A DNA stretch of 64,000 bases, taken from contig NZ_CP025473.1 of assembly GCF_003957375.1 (NCBI RefSeq), forward strand, positions 310,001-374,000. The letters run 5' to 3'. The stretch comes from Enterococcus mundtii. Its GTDB lineage: Bacteria; Bacillota; Bacilli; Lactobacillales; Enterococcaceae. The translations under genes were made by a program, and so were the position numbers. Shown here piece by piece: positions 44,366 to 55,249 of this stretch; position 1 is the first letter of the stretch, and every line of letters starts with the position of its first letter. A model generated the notes under the pieces. The model saw only the letters and a list, made by a program, of their open reading frames with translations, was not told the DNA's origin and made no database searches.

Positions 44366-45427
44366 ATGATACACAAACAATCGATGCAAAAAGGACTATG
44401 GCTGCTTATAGCGCTTTTCTTTTTCTTGCCACATCCGACAGTCCAGGCCGAAGAAGCAGGTTTGAATACGTACGTTACCCCTCTTTTTCCAGAGAGTCAA
44501 GTGGATGAAAGTAAAGGATACTATGAATTGTTACTCTCTCCTGGGCAAAAAGAGACTTTACGACTAGAAGTAGGTAATTCCAGTTCAAAACCAATCAACG
44601 TGCAGGTGACACCACATACGGCTTATACGAATACTTTGGGGAATGTCGAGTATGGCAAAGATGCTAAAGATGCAGATCCGACCTTGGTTCATTCCTTGGA
44701 TGAGTTGATGACTCCTTCGGAGGTCATTACATTAGCGGGAAATGAAACAAAGGTTATAGAAATTCCTCTTCAAATGCCTAAAGACGCCTTTGAAGGATAT
44801 TTAGCCGGTGGTTTACGAATCACCGAAGTAAAAGAAGAGGAAGATAGTGATGTCCCAAAAGGAGAAGGCGTAGCTATCAAGAATGAATTTGCCCATGTGG
44901 TAGGTGTGGTTGTCAATAATAACAGAGACTCCGTGCAACCGGAGTTGGAACTATTAGATGTGTTTGCGGATCAATTGAACTATCGCAATGTGATCAGCGC
45001 CACGCTACAAAACTTTACGCCCACTTTTGTCAATCAATTGGCGGTGGAAGCTACCGTGAAACGAGTAGGGGAGAACGAGGTGCTCTATAAGGCGGAAAAA
45101 GAAATGATGCAGATGGCGCCCAATTCGAACTTTAATTTTCCGATTTCCTTAGAAGGAGATCGTTTTCGAAGTGGGAACTATGTTCTAGAATTGACAGCGA
45201 CTTCTGGGGAAAATGAATGGTCGTGGATGCGTGAATTTACGATTGAAGTCGATGAAGCCCGCAAGTTAAATAGAGAAGACGTGATGATTGAATCAAGTAT
45301 CAATTGGTGGCTGGTAGCCACACTTGTTTTGTTTGCGGTACTTTTACTTATTACTGGTTGGTGGTTAATAAAAAAAAGAAAAGAGAATAAGAGTGAGAGG
45401 GTGAAAGACAATGAAAAGGAAAAATAA
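44366..45427 (+). CDS. DUF916/DUF3324 WxL-interacting membrane protein (CscA-like), operon 3
   Basis: 353 residues with signal peptide ('GLWLLIALFFFLPHPTVQA'), DUF916 ('YYELLLSPGQKETLRLEVGN'), DUF3324 ('LDVFADQLNYRNVISATLQN') and helix 'VATLVLFAVLLLITGWWLI'. The last 17 nt overlap the large WxL gene, so translation is coupled; in operons 1 and 2 there is a short gap instead. Confidence 0.93.
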   Translation: MIHKQSMQKGLWLLIALFFFLPHPTVQAEEAGLNTYVTPLFPESQVDESKGYYELLLSPGQKETLRLEVGNSSSKPINVQVTPHTAYTNTLGNVEYGKDAKDADPTLVHSLDELMTPSEVITLAGNETKVIEIPLQMPKDAFEGYLAGGLRITEVKEEEDSDVPKGEGVAIKNEFAHVVGVVVNNNRDSVQPELELLDVFADQLNYRNVISATLQNFTPTFVNQLAVEATVKRVGENEVLYKAEKEMMQMAPNSNFNFPISLEGDRFRSGNYVLELTATSGENEWSWMREFTIEVDEARKLNREDVMIESSINWWLVATLVLFAVLLLITGWWLIKKRKENKSERVKDNEKEK

Positions 45428-48416
45428 ATTCGTTTTATTTTGTGTCATTTTTCTTTGTTCTCAGCTAGTTACACTTCCACTGACAATTGGTTTATCTACC
45501 TCTGTTCAGGCAATCGAAAATACGACTACAATTGATTCTTCGACGACCTTTAATGAGCATGAACAGCTTAAAGATAAACCAATCTTCTCATTTCAAGAGG
45601 CTCAAGCAACCTGCTCTATTGGAGAAGTGTTTACTTTAGTAATATTTGCAAATCAAGAAGTTACTGAAGCAACAATAACTTTACCGGAAGAAACAACAAT
45701 TCTAGATGACGAGCTGGCGCATGGGATCAACGTAAAACAAGGCTTAGAAAAAAATCAAATAGAAATAAAAATGGCTGTTCCACAAAAAGTATTTAGTCTT
45801 CCTTTGTTTTTTGAGGAAACAGGCGTGTATACAATTACTTTAGAAGAAGCAACGATGACGCTTGAGATAGTTGATGAAGAATCGTCTCAAGAACATAAAG
45901 GGAACGAAGTAACTGATTCCTCGAGTGAGTATAAGAAGGAGGATGAAACAATAGAGTTACCTTCTTCAGAAAAAGAATTGCCTCATGAAGAAGCAACCAT
46001 TGAAATAGAACAAGCGCCAAATCAGGAAGAAAATGATGAAGAAGTGAATAGAGAAGATGTAAGTGACGTGGGTTCATGGATCGATTTTATCAAAGCCTTT
46101 TCAAATCCCTCTATTTCTACAATAGAGATCAATGATGATTTTGAAGTGCCAACAACACCACTAAGCAATTTATCAGGAATGATAACTGGTACTAATTCAA
46201 ATGTTTCGGGGAATGCAACCTTTGTTTATTTGTCAAGTAGGAGTATCTCGAGGAAATTAGTGATTAATGGCAATGGACATCAAATCGATTTTGGGGCTGT
46301 TTCATTGGGCTTAAGGTCAGCAACACATAATGCCAATTCCCCATGGGATATTACATTTAATGATTTAGATATCTACTCAGGGAATTGGTGGGGGTTTTTT
46401 CAAACAGTAAACCTCACTTCAGCACAACATGCACTTTCTAATATCACTCTAAATAATATCAATGGGTATGGTAATGAATTAATTGCTCCTTATTATACGA
46501 ATGTTAATATTTCTGGAACAGTTAACAATCATATTACTGCAACTTATAACTCTAAATTCCGTACGGATTGGAGAGTGAATACGGTAAATTCTGTAAACTT
46601 AGAAACTAGAAGTTTAACTATTAAGGAAGATGGAGAACTTAATTTGTCAACTGTCAATAGTGGGAATATCATTATAGGGTTAGGCGGATTAAATGCTAAT
46701 TTGACATTAGAAAAAAATGCTACAATCAACATGGAATCTAATGGAACGGGGACTGGGGATAATGCGAATGGCAGAGGTTCTAGTATAGATATCGCCAACG
46801 GAGATCTGATCATGAAAGAAGGGTCAACTATTAACATTGACAATAAGAGAAGTTATTCAGCGATAACCTTGCGTAGCAGTAATTCTACGTTAAAATTGGA
46901 GGATAGTGCTAAAATAAATATTGAGTCAACAGGTCATACCAACAACTCAAATGCGATAGATAGAAATTTAGTTTACATGGCTGCTGGGAGTTCTTTACTA
47001 GTAGGCGAGAATGCGGAATTTAATATCAATGCCACAGGAAGAGGCAGTGCAACATCAAACATTGTCCATGTAGCTGGAAATGCAAACTTCCAAATTGCCA
47101 AGGATGGGGCTCTAGATATAAAAAGTGATAGCACGTCAATCAGTCAAAGTTTACTTAATTTTGCCTCAGCAGGTTCAACATTCGAATTTTCTGATGCCAA
47201 AAAAGTAAATTTAGAACGTACGACACCTATTTCTGGATCTACGTCTAATGGTCTAATTAGTATTAATGGAAGTACAGGGCAATTGGATATTGATGTTCAA
47301 TCTGTTAAGCAATGGAATAGAGATAATTTTACAGAAGAACCCGATTATTTTTGGACCCCTATTTTTAATTTAATTCTTCGTTACAATACGATAAATCCAA
47401 CAATCACGAATGTTTCTTCTATCTTTCAAGAGACGATGACTAGCTTCAATGAAGCTTTCACTACACGTAACGTTCAGAGAATACTCTTTGAAAAAATACC
47501 AGATGTGGAGATAACTATTGACCCTCTAACGGAAGACGCATTGGAAGTAAATTCTTATACTATTACCGGCAAGGCTTCTCCGCACAGTGTAATACGGTTC
47601 TCTGGTGATCCAGCAATACCAGATGGTGAAATTCCATCACCAAATTTTTCGGAAACCGATAAATATCATGTGACTGCTGATGAAAATGGAGACTATTTAT
47701 ATGAGTTACCTAAAGATTCACTATTCACTGAAGGAAACGAAGTGACGGCTTATGCCTACCTAAATGGAAAATCTGCTAATGCAAGTACGATTGTTGAAAA
47801 ATCGAGAAGACCACCTAATCCTAAGGATCCGATGAATCCCGAAATTGAAGTCGATCCAGAAAATAAACCTGAGCTCGCAGAAGAACAAGGTTTATTAAGC
47901 ATTGATTTTGCTTCTCAATTCACATTTGGCGAACAAGCGATCTCTACGAGAACGAAGCGGTATTATGCGCAACCGCAACGCTTGTTAAATCCTGATGGAA
48001 CCGTTAATGAGGCTGAAGAGCGACCAAATTATATCCAGATCAGTGATCGACGGCCAGAAGAGGAACGTCACGGCTGGCAATTAGCAGTTACGCAAAATAG
48101 TCAATTTACGGATCTACAGGAAAATGAACTAAGAGGGGCACGTTTGTTTTTAACTAACCAACAATTGGAGTCTATTCACGGAAGTGATGAACCGATATTG
48201 TATAACCAAGACGGTGTTACCTTAATTCCAGGAGAAAAGACTGAACTTTTAACCGCGCTTGATGGTCAAGGGTCAGGTACCTGGATCTATCGGTTTGGTG
48301 ACAGTAAAAGTGCAGGCGAGAGTGTGGCACTAGAAGTCCCACCAACCGCGAACCCAAGAGCAAGCACATACGAAACAACACTCACCTGGGAACTAAGTGT
48401 AGTTCCTGACAATTAG
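45411..48416 (+). CDS. Large WxL surface protein (CscC-like), operon 3
   Basis: A 1001-residue secreted protein: signal peptide, a Glu-rich stalk (about residues 150-215), a long Asn/Thr-rich beta-helix-like region (about 220-680, e.g. 'LKLEDSAKINIESTG'), a bacterial Ig-like adhesive domain (about 700-810, 'YTITGKASPHSVIRFSGD') and a WxL domain ('HGWQLAVTQ', 'LTWELSVVPDN'). It differs from the other large WxL proteins everywhere except the signal region and C-terminal domain, suggesting exchange of the ligand-binding part. GAGAGGG precedes the ATG. Confidence 0.92.
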   Translation: MKRKNKFVLFCVIFLCSQLVTLPLTIGLSTSVQAIENTTTIDSSTTFNEHEQLKDKPIFSFQEAQATCSIGEVFTLVIFANQEVTEATITLPEETTILDDELAHGINVKQGLEKNQIEIKMAVPQKVFSLPLFFEETGVYTITLEEATMTLEIVDEESSQEHKGNEVTDSSSEYKKEDETIELPSSEKELPHEEATIEIEQAPNQEENDEEVNREDVSDVGSWIDFIKAFSNPSISTIEINDDFEVPTTPLSNLSGMITGTNSNVSGNATFVYLSSRSISRKLVINGNGHQIDFGAVSLGLRSATHNANSPWDITFNDLDIYSGNWWGFFQTVNLTSAQHALSNITLNNINGYGNELIAPYYTNVNISGTVNNHITATYNSKFRTDWRVNTVNSVNLETRSLTIKEDGELNLSTVNSGNIIIGLGGLNANLTLEKNATINMESNGTGTGDNANGRGSSIDIANGDLIMKEGSTINIDNKRSYSAITLRSSNSTLKLEDSAKINIESTGHTNNSNAIDRNLVYMAAGSSLLVGENAEFNINATGRGSATSNIVHVAGNANFQIAKDGALDIKSDSTSISQSLLNFASAGSTFEFSDAKKVNLERTTPISGSTSNGLISINGSTGQLDIDVQSVKQWNRDNFTEEPDYFWTPIFNLILRYNTINPTITNVSSIFQETMTSFNEAFTTRNVQRILFEKIPDVEITIDPLTEDALEVNSYTITGKASPHSVIRFSGDPAIPDGEIPSPNFSETDKYHVTADENGDYLYELPKDSLFTEGNEVTAYAYLNGKSANASTIVEKSRRPPNPKDPMNPEIEVDPENKPELAEEQGLLSIDFASQFTFGEQAISTRTKRYYAQPQRLLNPDGTVNEAEERPNYIQISDRRPEEERHGWQLAVTQNSQFTDLQENELRGARLFLTNQQLESIHGSDEPILYNQDGVTLIPGEKTELLTALDGQGSGTWIYRFGDSKSAGESVALEVPPTANPRASTYETTLTWELSVVPDN

Positions 48417-48420
48417 TCAC

Positions 48421-48456
48421 AAGAAAGAGAAGGGCTGCGGCTCTTTTCTTTTTCTT
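48421..48456 (+). terminator. Probable terminator of operon 3
   Basis: AAAGAGAAGGGC and GCTCTTTTCTTT form an imperfect stem followed by TTTC. Confidence 0.55.
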
Positions 48457-48477
48457 CATAGAAAGGAGAGAAAAAAT

Positions 48478-49761
48478 ATGCACATTTTATTTGATCATTT
48501 AGTCATGGCGGATAAGACTAAACGCTGGTTGGTCTTATTGGCAACGTTAGAAGAAGAGGAACACGTTATCGCTCACACCTTAGTTGAGCAGACTGGATTT
48601 GGGCGACGGACGATTATTGAGGACATGAAGGCGATCAAGGACTACTTTGGTGAGAGAATCCATTTGATCGGTGATGATAAGGGCTATCACTTTTCCTTTC
48701 TTAACCCTAAAGGTTATTATGAGAAGAAACAAGCGTTACTAGATAAAGAGAAACTTTTTCTCTTGGTGGATCAGTTGGCTGCGGGAAAGTGTTTAGACAA
48801 TCAACAGTGGGTGGTATATCTTGATGTTTCGAGTACAAGCTTTCAACGTATGAAACGACAGCTTCAAACGTTATTAACGAACTATTATGGGATAAAAATT
48901 GACTCTAAAACCAATCAACTGTGGGGTGAAGAAGCGGGGATTCGCCAATTTCTTTATGATTTTTATTTCACCTTACCATTGTATCCCAGGTTTCTTTCAG
49001 AACATATTCAGGACTTGCATCAGGAGAAAGTGGCGATTCAGGATGGCCCTTGGCACCTAGACCAAACTTTGTTTAATCAATGGCTGAGAATAACCAAGCA
49101 ACGGGTCGACCAGGGACATTACTTACCGGACCAAGTGGCGTATCAACAAGTCCAAACAACTCTAATCCAGGCTTTGGATCAACAGGTGAGTGTGGCTCTT
49201 TCTGGACAAGAAAAAGCTGCATTGTTTCTCCTTTCATTAGATGAGAGTCAATTTTTGAACCCTTTGAAACAACAAGCCTTTATCCGCACCTTTTCACCTG
49301 CGAGTGAGTATGAGTTACCGGTGCGTGAGATCGAAGGTCTGACTTATGTTTTTTTTGAAACGCTCCTTTTTTTAATGGAGGCCTTTTTCCAGCTGCCTAC
49401 ACTAAAAGCACCAGCACAAATTCCGTATGTAAGCAGTGAGGAACCGTCTCCTTTAGACGTACTCATGAAACGTTTTTTAGCCGAGAAGAAAAAATATAGC
49501 CAGACGATTTATGTTTCCTATCAACTAGTAGGCCCACGTGCTTTGACACGATGGATCAAACAGGAAGTTGAAACGATGTTAAAAACATCTGGTCTACAGG
49601 TGGTTGAAGCTGCCCAAATGAATCCACTCGGACTAATACGCCATGTGAAAATCGTGAATCAACCACAAACTAGAAACGCTCGTGTAACCATTGAACTTCC
49701 CTACGTACCTAGCAAGGAGAAAATCGATGAAGTGCTCTCTGCATTTTCTGAGTCAAGATGA
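48478..49761 (+). CDS. Mga-like regulator, operon 3 first copy
   Basis: 427 residues: N-terminal HTH 'LVEQTGFGRRTIIEDMKAIK', Mga-type second HTH/PRD-like helical body, and a C-terminal EIIB-like domain ('IYVSYQLVGPRALTRWIKQE'). It is the intact paralogue of the stop-interrupted regulator of operon 1, with the same N-terminal spacing. GAAAGGAGAG precedes the ATG. It lies directly behind the large WxL gene and its stop abuts the next regulator, so the two regulators form one unit and probably control the WxL operons. Confidence 0.82.
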   Translation: MHILFDHLVMADKTKRWLVLLATLEEEEHVIAHTLVEQTGFGRRTIIEDMKAIKDYFGERIHLIGDDKGYHFSFLNPKGYYEKKQALLDKEKLFLLVDQLAAGKCLDNQQWVVYLDVSSTSFQRMKRQLQTLLTNYYGIKIDSKTNQLWGEEAGIRQFLYDFYFTLPLYPRFLSEHIQDLHQEKVAIQDGPWHLDQTLFNQWLRITKQRVDQGHYLPDQVAYQQVQTTLIQALDQQVSVALSGQEKAALFLLSLDESQFLNPLKQQAFIRTFSPASEYELPVREIEGLTYVFFETLLFLMEAFFQLPTLKAPAQIPYVSSEEPSPLDVLMKRFLAEKKKYSQTIYVSYQLVGPRALTRWIKQEVETMLKTSGLQVVEAAQMNPLGLIRHVKIVNQPQTRNARVTIELPYVPSKEKIDEVLSAFSESR

Positions 49762-49809
49762 GTGAACGAGCATGAGAGGGAAATATTTGAAAAAGTGAGG
49801 GGAAAAAAA

Positions 49810-51288
49810 TTGCGTGAGTTTCAGATGGCGTTTATTACAAGCGCAGAGGTCAAGCGATGGATGCAGGTGTTAAGTGTGATGGAACAAGAACGGCGTTTTA
49901 CGATTGGAGAGCTGAGTGAACGACTGGCTATTTCACAACGTACCTTGATAAAAGATATTCAAGCATTCAAAAACCATTTTGGCACAAGCATCGAATTACG
50001 TTCGAATTATAGTGGGTATTATTTTGAAGAACGAAATCGTAGGGACTACCAAGAGAAAAAAGAACAACTGTTGGGAAACGAAGTGTTATTTGAAATCGTG
50101 GGAAATGTTTTTTGGGGAAAAGATTTTACAGTGGCTGACTTGGCTCACCAGCACAGTTATGCAGAGAGTACTTTGCGAAGGTTTTTAATAAGAATCCGAC
50201 CGGTATTAGCTGAGTATGAGTTAACGTTGGCTTTGAACCCAGTCAATTTTTTAGGGGAAGAAGCCAATATCCGCAAGTTCTTTTTTGATTTTTATTATAG
50301 CAGTGAACAAACTCCGTATACAATCCGTCCGCCAGAAGACTTACATACGTTGGTCTTGAACGAACTGTCTGGCAAATTGGGAAAGTATGAATTGGGTACA
50401 GGAATCACGATTTCAGCCTTTTATTACCAGCTTTATATCGCAATGGTCCGAGTCCATCAGAACCATTTTGTGACCTTACCTGAATGGCTAAAAGCAAGCA
50501 TTTATCAAGAAAAAGATTTTCATTTGCTTTATTCTTTACAAGAAAGGATCAAACAGGAATACGAGATCTATCTACCAAAAGAAGAATTCGCTTGGATTCA
50601 TTTATCGATTATTTCCAAACGGACGATTCATCGTGTGGACCAAGAACAAACTTTTAACCAACGATTCAGCCACTGGAAGAATCTTCAGTTCATCGTGTCA
50701 GATTACCTTTCTGACCCTTTCTTTGAACAGTGGAATACGGATACTTTAGGACAGTTTATGACCTCTTTTTTCATTTCGCGTTTGATGAATGAAGCAGTGA
50801 GTCCAGTGTTGAACAAAGAACTAGAAGAAATCCATTGGATGGTGAAGAAAAACGATAAACAGATTTATGAAGCCCATAAACAATTTCTCTTAAAACACGC
50901 CCCAGTACTCAGTTTTTCTGACCAATATTTTGAAGATATCGTGGTGAGTTTCACGGCAAATATGACCTTATTATTCCACTATTACCAACCGGTCAAAAAA
51001 GTTTTATTTTTATTAGAAGGTGACTACTTAGTGGTCCAATCGATCCGAATGCAGGCACGTGTACTATTAGGGGAACATCATAAGCTGTTGTTTATGCCGC
51101 TTCAAGAATTGACGCCGGAGCGGTTAAATAATGCGCACGTTGATTTAATTGTAACGAACTATCGACCGTACCTTTTAGATTTTGCTCTTGAAACGGAGTA
51201 TGTTCTTATGGGCAGTATTCCTACGGCGCAAGATTGGGCAAGAGTCAAGCATCAGTTAAATCCACTGATTGATCAGGAAACATTTTAA
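49810..51288 (+). CDS. Mga-like regulator, operon 3 second copy
   Basis: 492 residues with HTH 'LSERLAISQRTLIKDIQAFK', second HTH 'QHSYAESTLRRFLIRIRPVL' and a C-terminal EIIB-like part ending in 'VDLIVTNYRPYLL'. The start appears to be TTG at 49810: GAGGGG is 7 nt upstream and the N-terminus then aligns residue for residue with the neighbouring regulator; a GTG at 49762 would add 16 residues without a ribosome binding site. The gene is followed 18 bp later by the ~116-residue protein. Confidence 0.8.
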   Translation: MREFQMAFITSAEVKRWMQVLSVMEQERRFTIGELSERLAISQRTLIKDIQAFKNHFGTSIELRSNYSGYYFEERNRRDYQEKKEQLLGNEVLFEIVGNVFWGKDFTVADLAHQHSYAESTLRRFLIRIRPVLAEYELTLALNPVNFLGEEANIRKFFFDFYYSSEQTPYTIRPPEDLHTLVLNELSGKLGKYELGTGITISAFYYQLYIAMVRVHQNHFVTLPEWLKASIYQEKDFHLLYSLQERIKQEYEIYLPKEEFAWIHLSIISKRTIHRVDQEQTFNQRFSHWKNLQFIVSDYLSDPFFEQWNTDTLGQFMTSFFISRLMNEAVSPVLNKELEEIHWMVKKNDKQIYEAHKQFLLKHAPVLSFSDQYFEDIVVSFTANMTLLFHYYQPVKKVLFLLEGDYLVVQSIRMQARVLLGEHHKLLFMPLQELTPERLNNAHVDLIVTNYRPYLLDFALETEYVLMGSIPTAQDWARVKHQLNPLIDQETF

Positions 51289-51306
51289 AAGAAGGAAGGG
51301 AAAAAA

Positions 51307-51660
51307 ATGACAACATTTTTTACAAAAGAAGCTTATCTGGCGGGCTTTCAAAACTCTTTTGAAGAGGCTAGAAAACGAGAAAGCGAAGACCTAAAAATCT
51401 ATTTAAACACCCATATCCAACGATTGGAGACCTTAGTGAGTCAGATCTGTCAGGAGAATTTTTGGGAACTATTACCGGAGATCTTAGGAATTGATGCCAA
51501 GATAGGGTTAGTAGCAGATCTGATCGGCTTTGAACATTTTCTAGATGCGAAAGAAATACTTAGAATTGTTGAAAGTGACTATCTCACTTACTTCAAAGAA
51601 CTATGTGGGTACGATCGCAGTAAGGAACCGAATCATTCCATGATTTTCAATGTGGTATGA
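51307..51660 (+). CDS. WxL-locus ~116-residue protein, copy 3 (unrecognised family)
   Basis: 117 residues, homologous to the proteins at 34851 and 42162: 'LGIDAKIGLVADLIGFEHFL', 'EILRIVESDYLTYFKELCGY' and 'SMIFNVV'. GAAGGAAGGG precedes the ATG. It is the last gene of the WxL island before the resolvase. Predicted helical and cytoplasmic; no known family recognised. Confidence 0.8.
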   Translation: MTTFFTKEAYLAGFQNSFEEARKRESEDLKIYLNTHIQRLETLVSQICQENFWELLPEILGIDAKIGLVADLIGFEHFLDAKEILRIVESDYLTYFKELCGYDRSKEPNHSMIFNVV

Positions 51661-51689
51661 TGGATCGATGGTAATACCTTAAATGCGTA

Positions 51690-51716
51690 GGCTCTTACTT
51701 TATTAAGAGTTTTTTA
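51690..51716 (+). terminator. Terminator at the end of the WxL island
   Basis: CTCTTA and TAAGAG form a short stem followed by six T. Confidence 0.65.
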
Positions 51717-51721
51717 ATTGG

Positions 51722-52357
51722 TTAATGATTAGTTGTCTTTATATAGGTATTCTTATTATTGATTTCATGTTTAATTCTATACACTGTTTGTCTAGTAATA
51801 TTGTAAGCTTTAGCAATTTTTGAAATAGCAACCCCCTGATTTAGATCCTCAACAATACTTTTATAAACAAGGCGACGTTGAGGATCTTTTGTGTCTGCGC
51901 TATATAGCTTAGGCCGTCCTTTATAGACGCCGTTTGCTTTAGCAATCTTAATTCCTTGTGCCTGGCGTCGTTTAGATTCAGTACGCTCTTGCTCGGCAAT
52001 CATAGCCAAGATTTGAATGATTAAGTCTTTGATGAATTTATCCAGGAGAGGATTTCCAATTGCTTCAGCCATGATTGGTAAACTAGTGATGATTAGCTGC
52101 ACATTTTTCTTTTTAAGGTAATTGACCGATTCAATGATCTCGTCATAATTTCTTCCAAGTCGGTCGATGGCTTCCACGATAAAAATATCTTGTTCTCGGA
52201 CAAATTCTAAAGCTTCCTGGAAAATTGGTCGATGAGTAATCGTTGCTCCAGATTGTTTCTCAATAAAAATTTTTTCTGCGCCAAACTTTTTCATTTCTTC
52301 AATTTGCCGTTGTTCATTTTGATCAATCGATGAGACACGTATGTATGCAACTCTCAA
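51722..52357 (-). CDS. Serine recombinase, Sin-like resolvase
   Basis: A 211-residue small serine recombinase. The catalytic serine is in '[10 protein letters not shown]', the conserved arginines in '[12 protein letters not shown]' and '[14 protein letters not shown]', and the C-terminal HTH is '[20 protein letters not shown]'. The region '[20 protein letters not shown]' is very close to staphylococcal Sin/BinL-type resolvases as I know them, so site-specific resolution of plasmid or transposon cointegrates is the likely role. The start is TTG at 52357. A res-like region lies immediately upstream. It could instead invert DNA, but its recognition helix and adjacent site resemble Sin, not Hin. 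Confidence 0.88.
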   Translation of the reverse strand: MRVAYIRVSSIDQNEQRQIEEMKKFGAEKIFIEKQSGATITHRPIFQEALEFVREQDIFIVEAIDRLGRNYDEIIESVNYLKKKNVQLIITSLPIMAEAIGNPLLDKFIKDLIIQILAMIAEQERTESKRRQAQGIKIAKANGVYKGRPKLYSADTKDPQRRLVYKSIVEDLNQGVAISKIAKAYNITRQTVYRIKHEINNKNTYIKTTNH

Positions 52358-52378
52358 AATTTTTACCTACTTTCTGCA

Positions 52379-52470
52379 ACTATTTAAAATACACCCTAAT
52401 CATACACTAGAAAACCAGATTTTTCAATGTCATGCCAGTGTCTATTTAGGGTACACTCTAAACGGACATG
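52379..52470. other. Probable res site of the resolvase
   Basis: Directly upstream of the recombinase are opposed related motifs AATACACCCTAA (about 52389-52400) and TTTAGGGTACACTCTAAA (about 52445-52462), the spacing and core expected for the multi-site res of Sin-type resolvases. The gene promoter must overlap it, giving autoregulation. Confidence 0.55.
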
Positions 52471-52579
52471 TTGATAGCAAATTCTACTTATTTCAATCGA
52501 TGGTTTCTGTTTTAAGGCATACTCCATGAATTGAAACTTTCCCCACGCGCTGTTTTATTTCTAAATCCTGGATTTTAAT

Positions 52580-52591
52580 GTTATCGGTAAC
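52580..52591. promoter_or_regulatory. Small palindrome, possible sugar repressor operator
   Basis: GTTATCGGTAAC is a dyad in the promoter region of the glucosidase gene, 28 bp before the cre site; a LacI/MalR-type repressor could bind it. No regulator gene is adjacent. Confidence 0.4.
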
Positions 52592-52618
52592 ATGTTTCTG
52601 CCTGTTTACTCTTGTTTT

Positions 52619-54287
<1,669 letters not shown>

Positions 54288-54288
<1 letters not shown>

Positions 54289-54561
54289 TGGCAACAGTTA
54301 AACTTGATGGTTATCTAGAAAAAATTGAAAGAATCAGTATTCAAAAATAATTTTGAAACAGAGAATGCTAAGTTATCAAGCGCAATCGCTTTGATGAATG
54401 CCAGAGAAGTTGCCGGATTAACACAACGTGAATTAGCAGATTTGGCTTCTTTACCTCAATCGACAGTAGCGCGTATTGAGTGAGGAAACAATACAAGTTT
54501 CGATACGTTATCAAAACTTGCTCATGCTCTAGGAAAAGAGTTGAAAGTCGAGTTTGCATAG
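54288..54561 (+). pseudogene. XRE-family (HigA-like) regulator, broken
   Basis: Starts with ATG overlapping the glucosidase stop: 'MATVKLDGYLEKIERISIQK' then stop. After a frameshift the sequence reads 'AREVAGLTQRELADLASLPQ' and 'STVARIE', then an in-frame TGA (54481-54483), then 'GNNTSFDTLSKLAHALGKEL'. This is a helix-turn-helix XRE domain, probably the antitoxin of a lost toxin-antitoxin pair, with one frameshift and one nonsense codon. Confidence 0.75.
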
Positions 54562-54562
54562 T

Positions 54563-54602
54563 GGATAGGTGATCTAAGCAGATCATCTATCCATTTTTTT
54601 AG
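54563..54602 (+). terminator. Terminator
   Basis: GGATAG-G-TGATCT pairs with AGATCA-T-CTATCC around AAGC, followed by seven T. Confidence 0.82.
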
Positions 54603-54718
54603 GTGAAGGACTTCATTGGAAATAGTATCAAAGGTATGGTACAAAACGATCAATGTTCTCCTCTTTGACAAATCCACTAAATCATACTATGATATGTACG
54701 CTAACAGGAGGTGTAAAA

Positions 54719-55153
54719 ATGGGGAAATCAATTGAACGTTCGTTAGAAGAATGTCTTTTTTTTAGTGTGAAGAAGCTCGATCGAGTATTGAACAAATTAG
54801 CGGATGAAGCCTTCAAGAAAACGGGACTTGCACCTACTTATGGGTTTATCTTACTGATTTTGAAAGAAAAAAACGGTATTCCTCAAAAAGATATCGCGCA
54901 GATGTTGTATTCAGCGCCTTCAACGATTGCACGTTTCGTAGAAAAGTTAGAATATAAAGGCTATGTCAAAACGGTCACAGAAGGACGGTTATCTTTGGTA
55001 TTTTTAACTGATGAAGGTCGTGAATTTGTCAAAGAGATCGACAGTAGTTGGGATGAGCTGCACCACGCATATAAAGTTGTTTTAGGTGTTGCCGAGAGCG
55101 AGCGACTTTCTCAGGAGCTGAATGAGGCGACCAATAAATTACAAAAAAAATAA
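54719..55153 (+). CDS. MarR family regulator
   Basis: 144 residues from the ATG at 54719 (CAGGAGG 6 nt upstream). Winged-helix region 'KDIAQMLYSAPSTIARFVEK' and wing 'GYVKTVTEGRLSLVFLTDEG'. It precedes an Old Yellow Enzyme/DJ-1/aldo-keto reductase cluster and an AGTTGCA-TG-TGCAACT palindrome, so it probably represses that cluster in response to electrophiles or oxidants. Confidence 0.87.
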   Translation: MGKSIERSLEECLFFSVKKLDRVLNKLADEAFKKTGLAPTYGFILLILKEKNGIPQKDIAQMLYSAPSTIARFVEKLEYKGYVKTVTEGRLSLVFLTDEGREFVKEIDSSWDELHHAYKVVLGVAESERLSQELNEATNKLQKK

Positions 55154-55170
55154 AATTTTTTAAACATAAC

Positions 55171-55186
55171 AGTTGCATGTGCAACT
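55171..55186. promoter_or_regulatory. MarR operator upstream of the OYE gene
   Basis: AGTTGCA-TG-TGCAACT is a perfect 7-bp dyad between the MarR and OYE genes, with the same core as the palindrome at 22335-22358. Confidence 0.65.
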
Positions 55187-55249
55187 AATCGTGTGGTTAA
55201 ATAAATACGAGAAAAAATAAGTGACATTCGTCATATTGGAGGAAGAAGA

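Noticed and set aside
51722-52357. Calling the serine recombinase a Hin-type invertase of the WxL leaders
   Set aside because: Its sequence and the adjacent TTTAGGGTACAC sites resemble Sin-type resolvases; the leader sites do not share that core. Kept only as a possibility to test.
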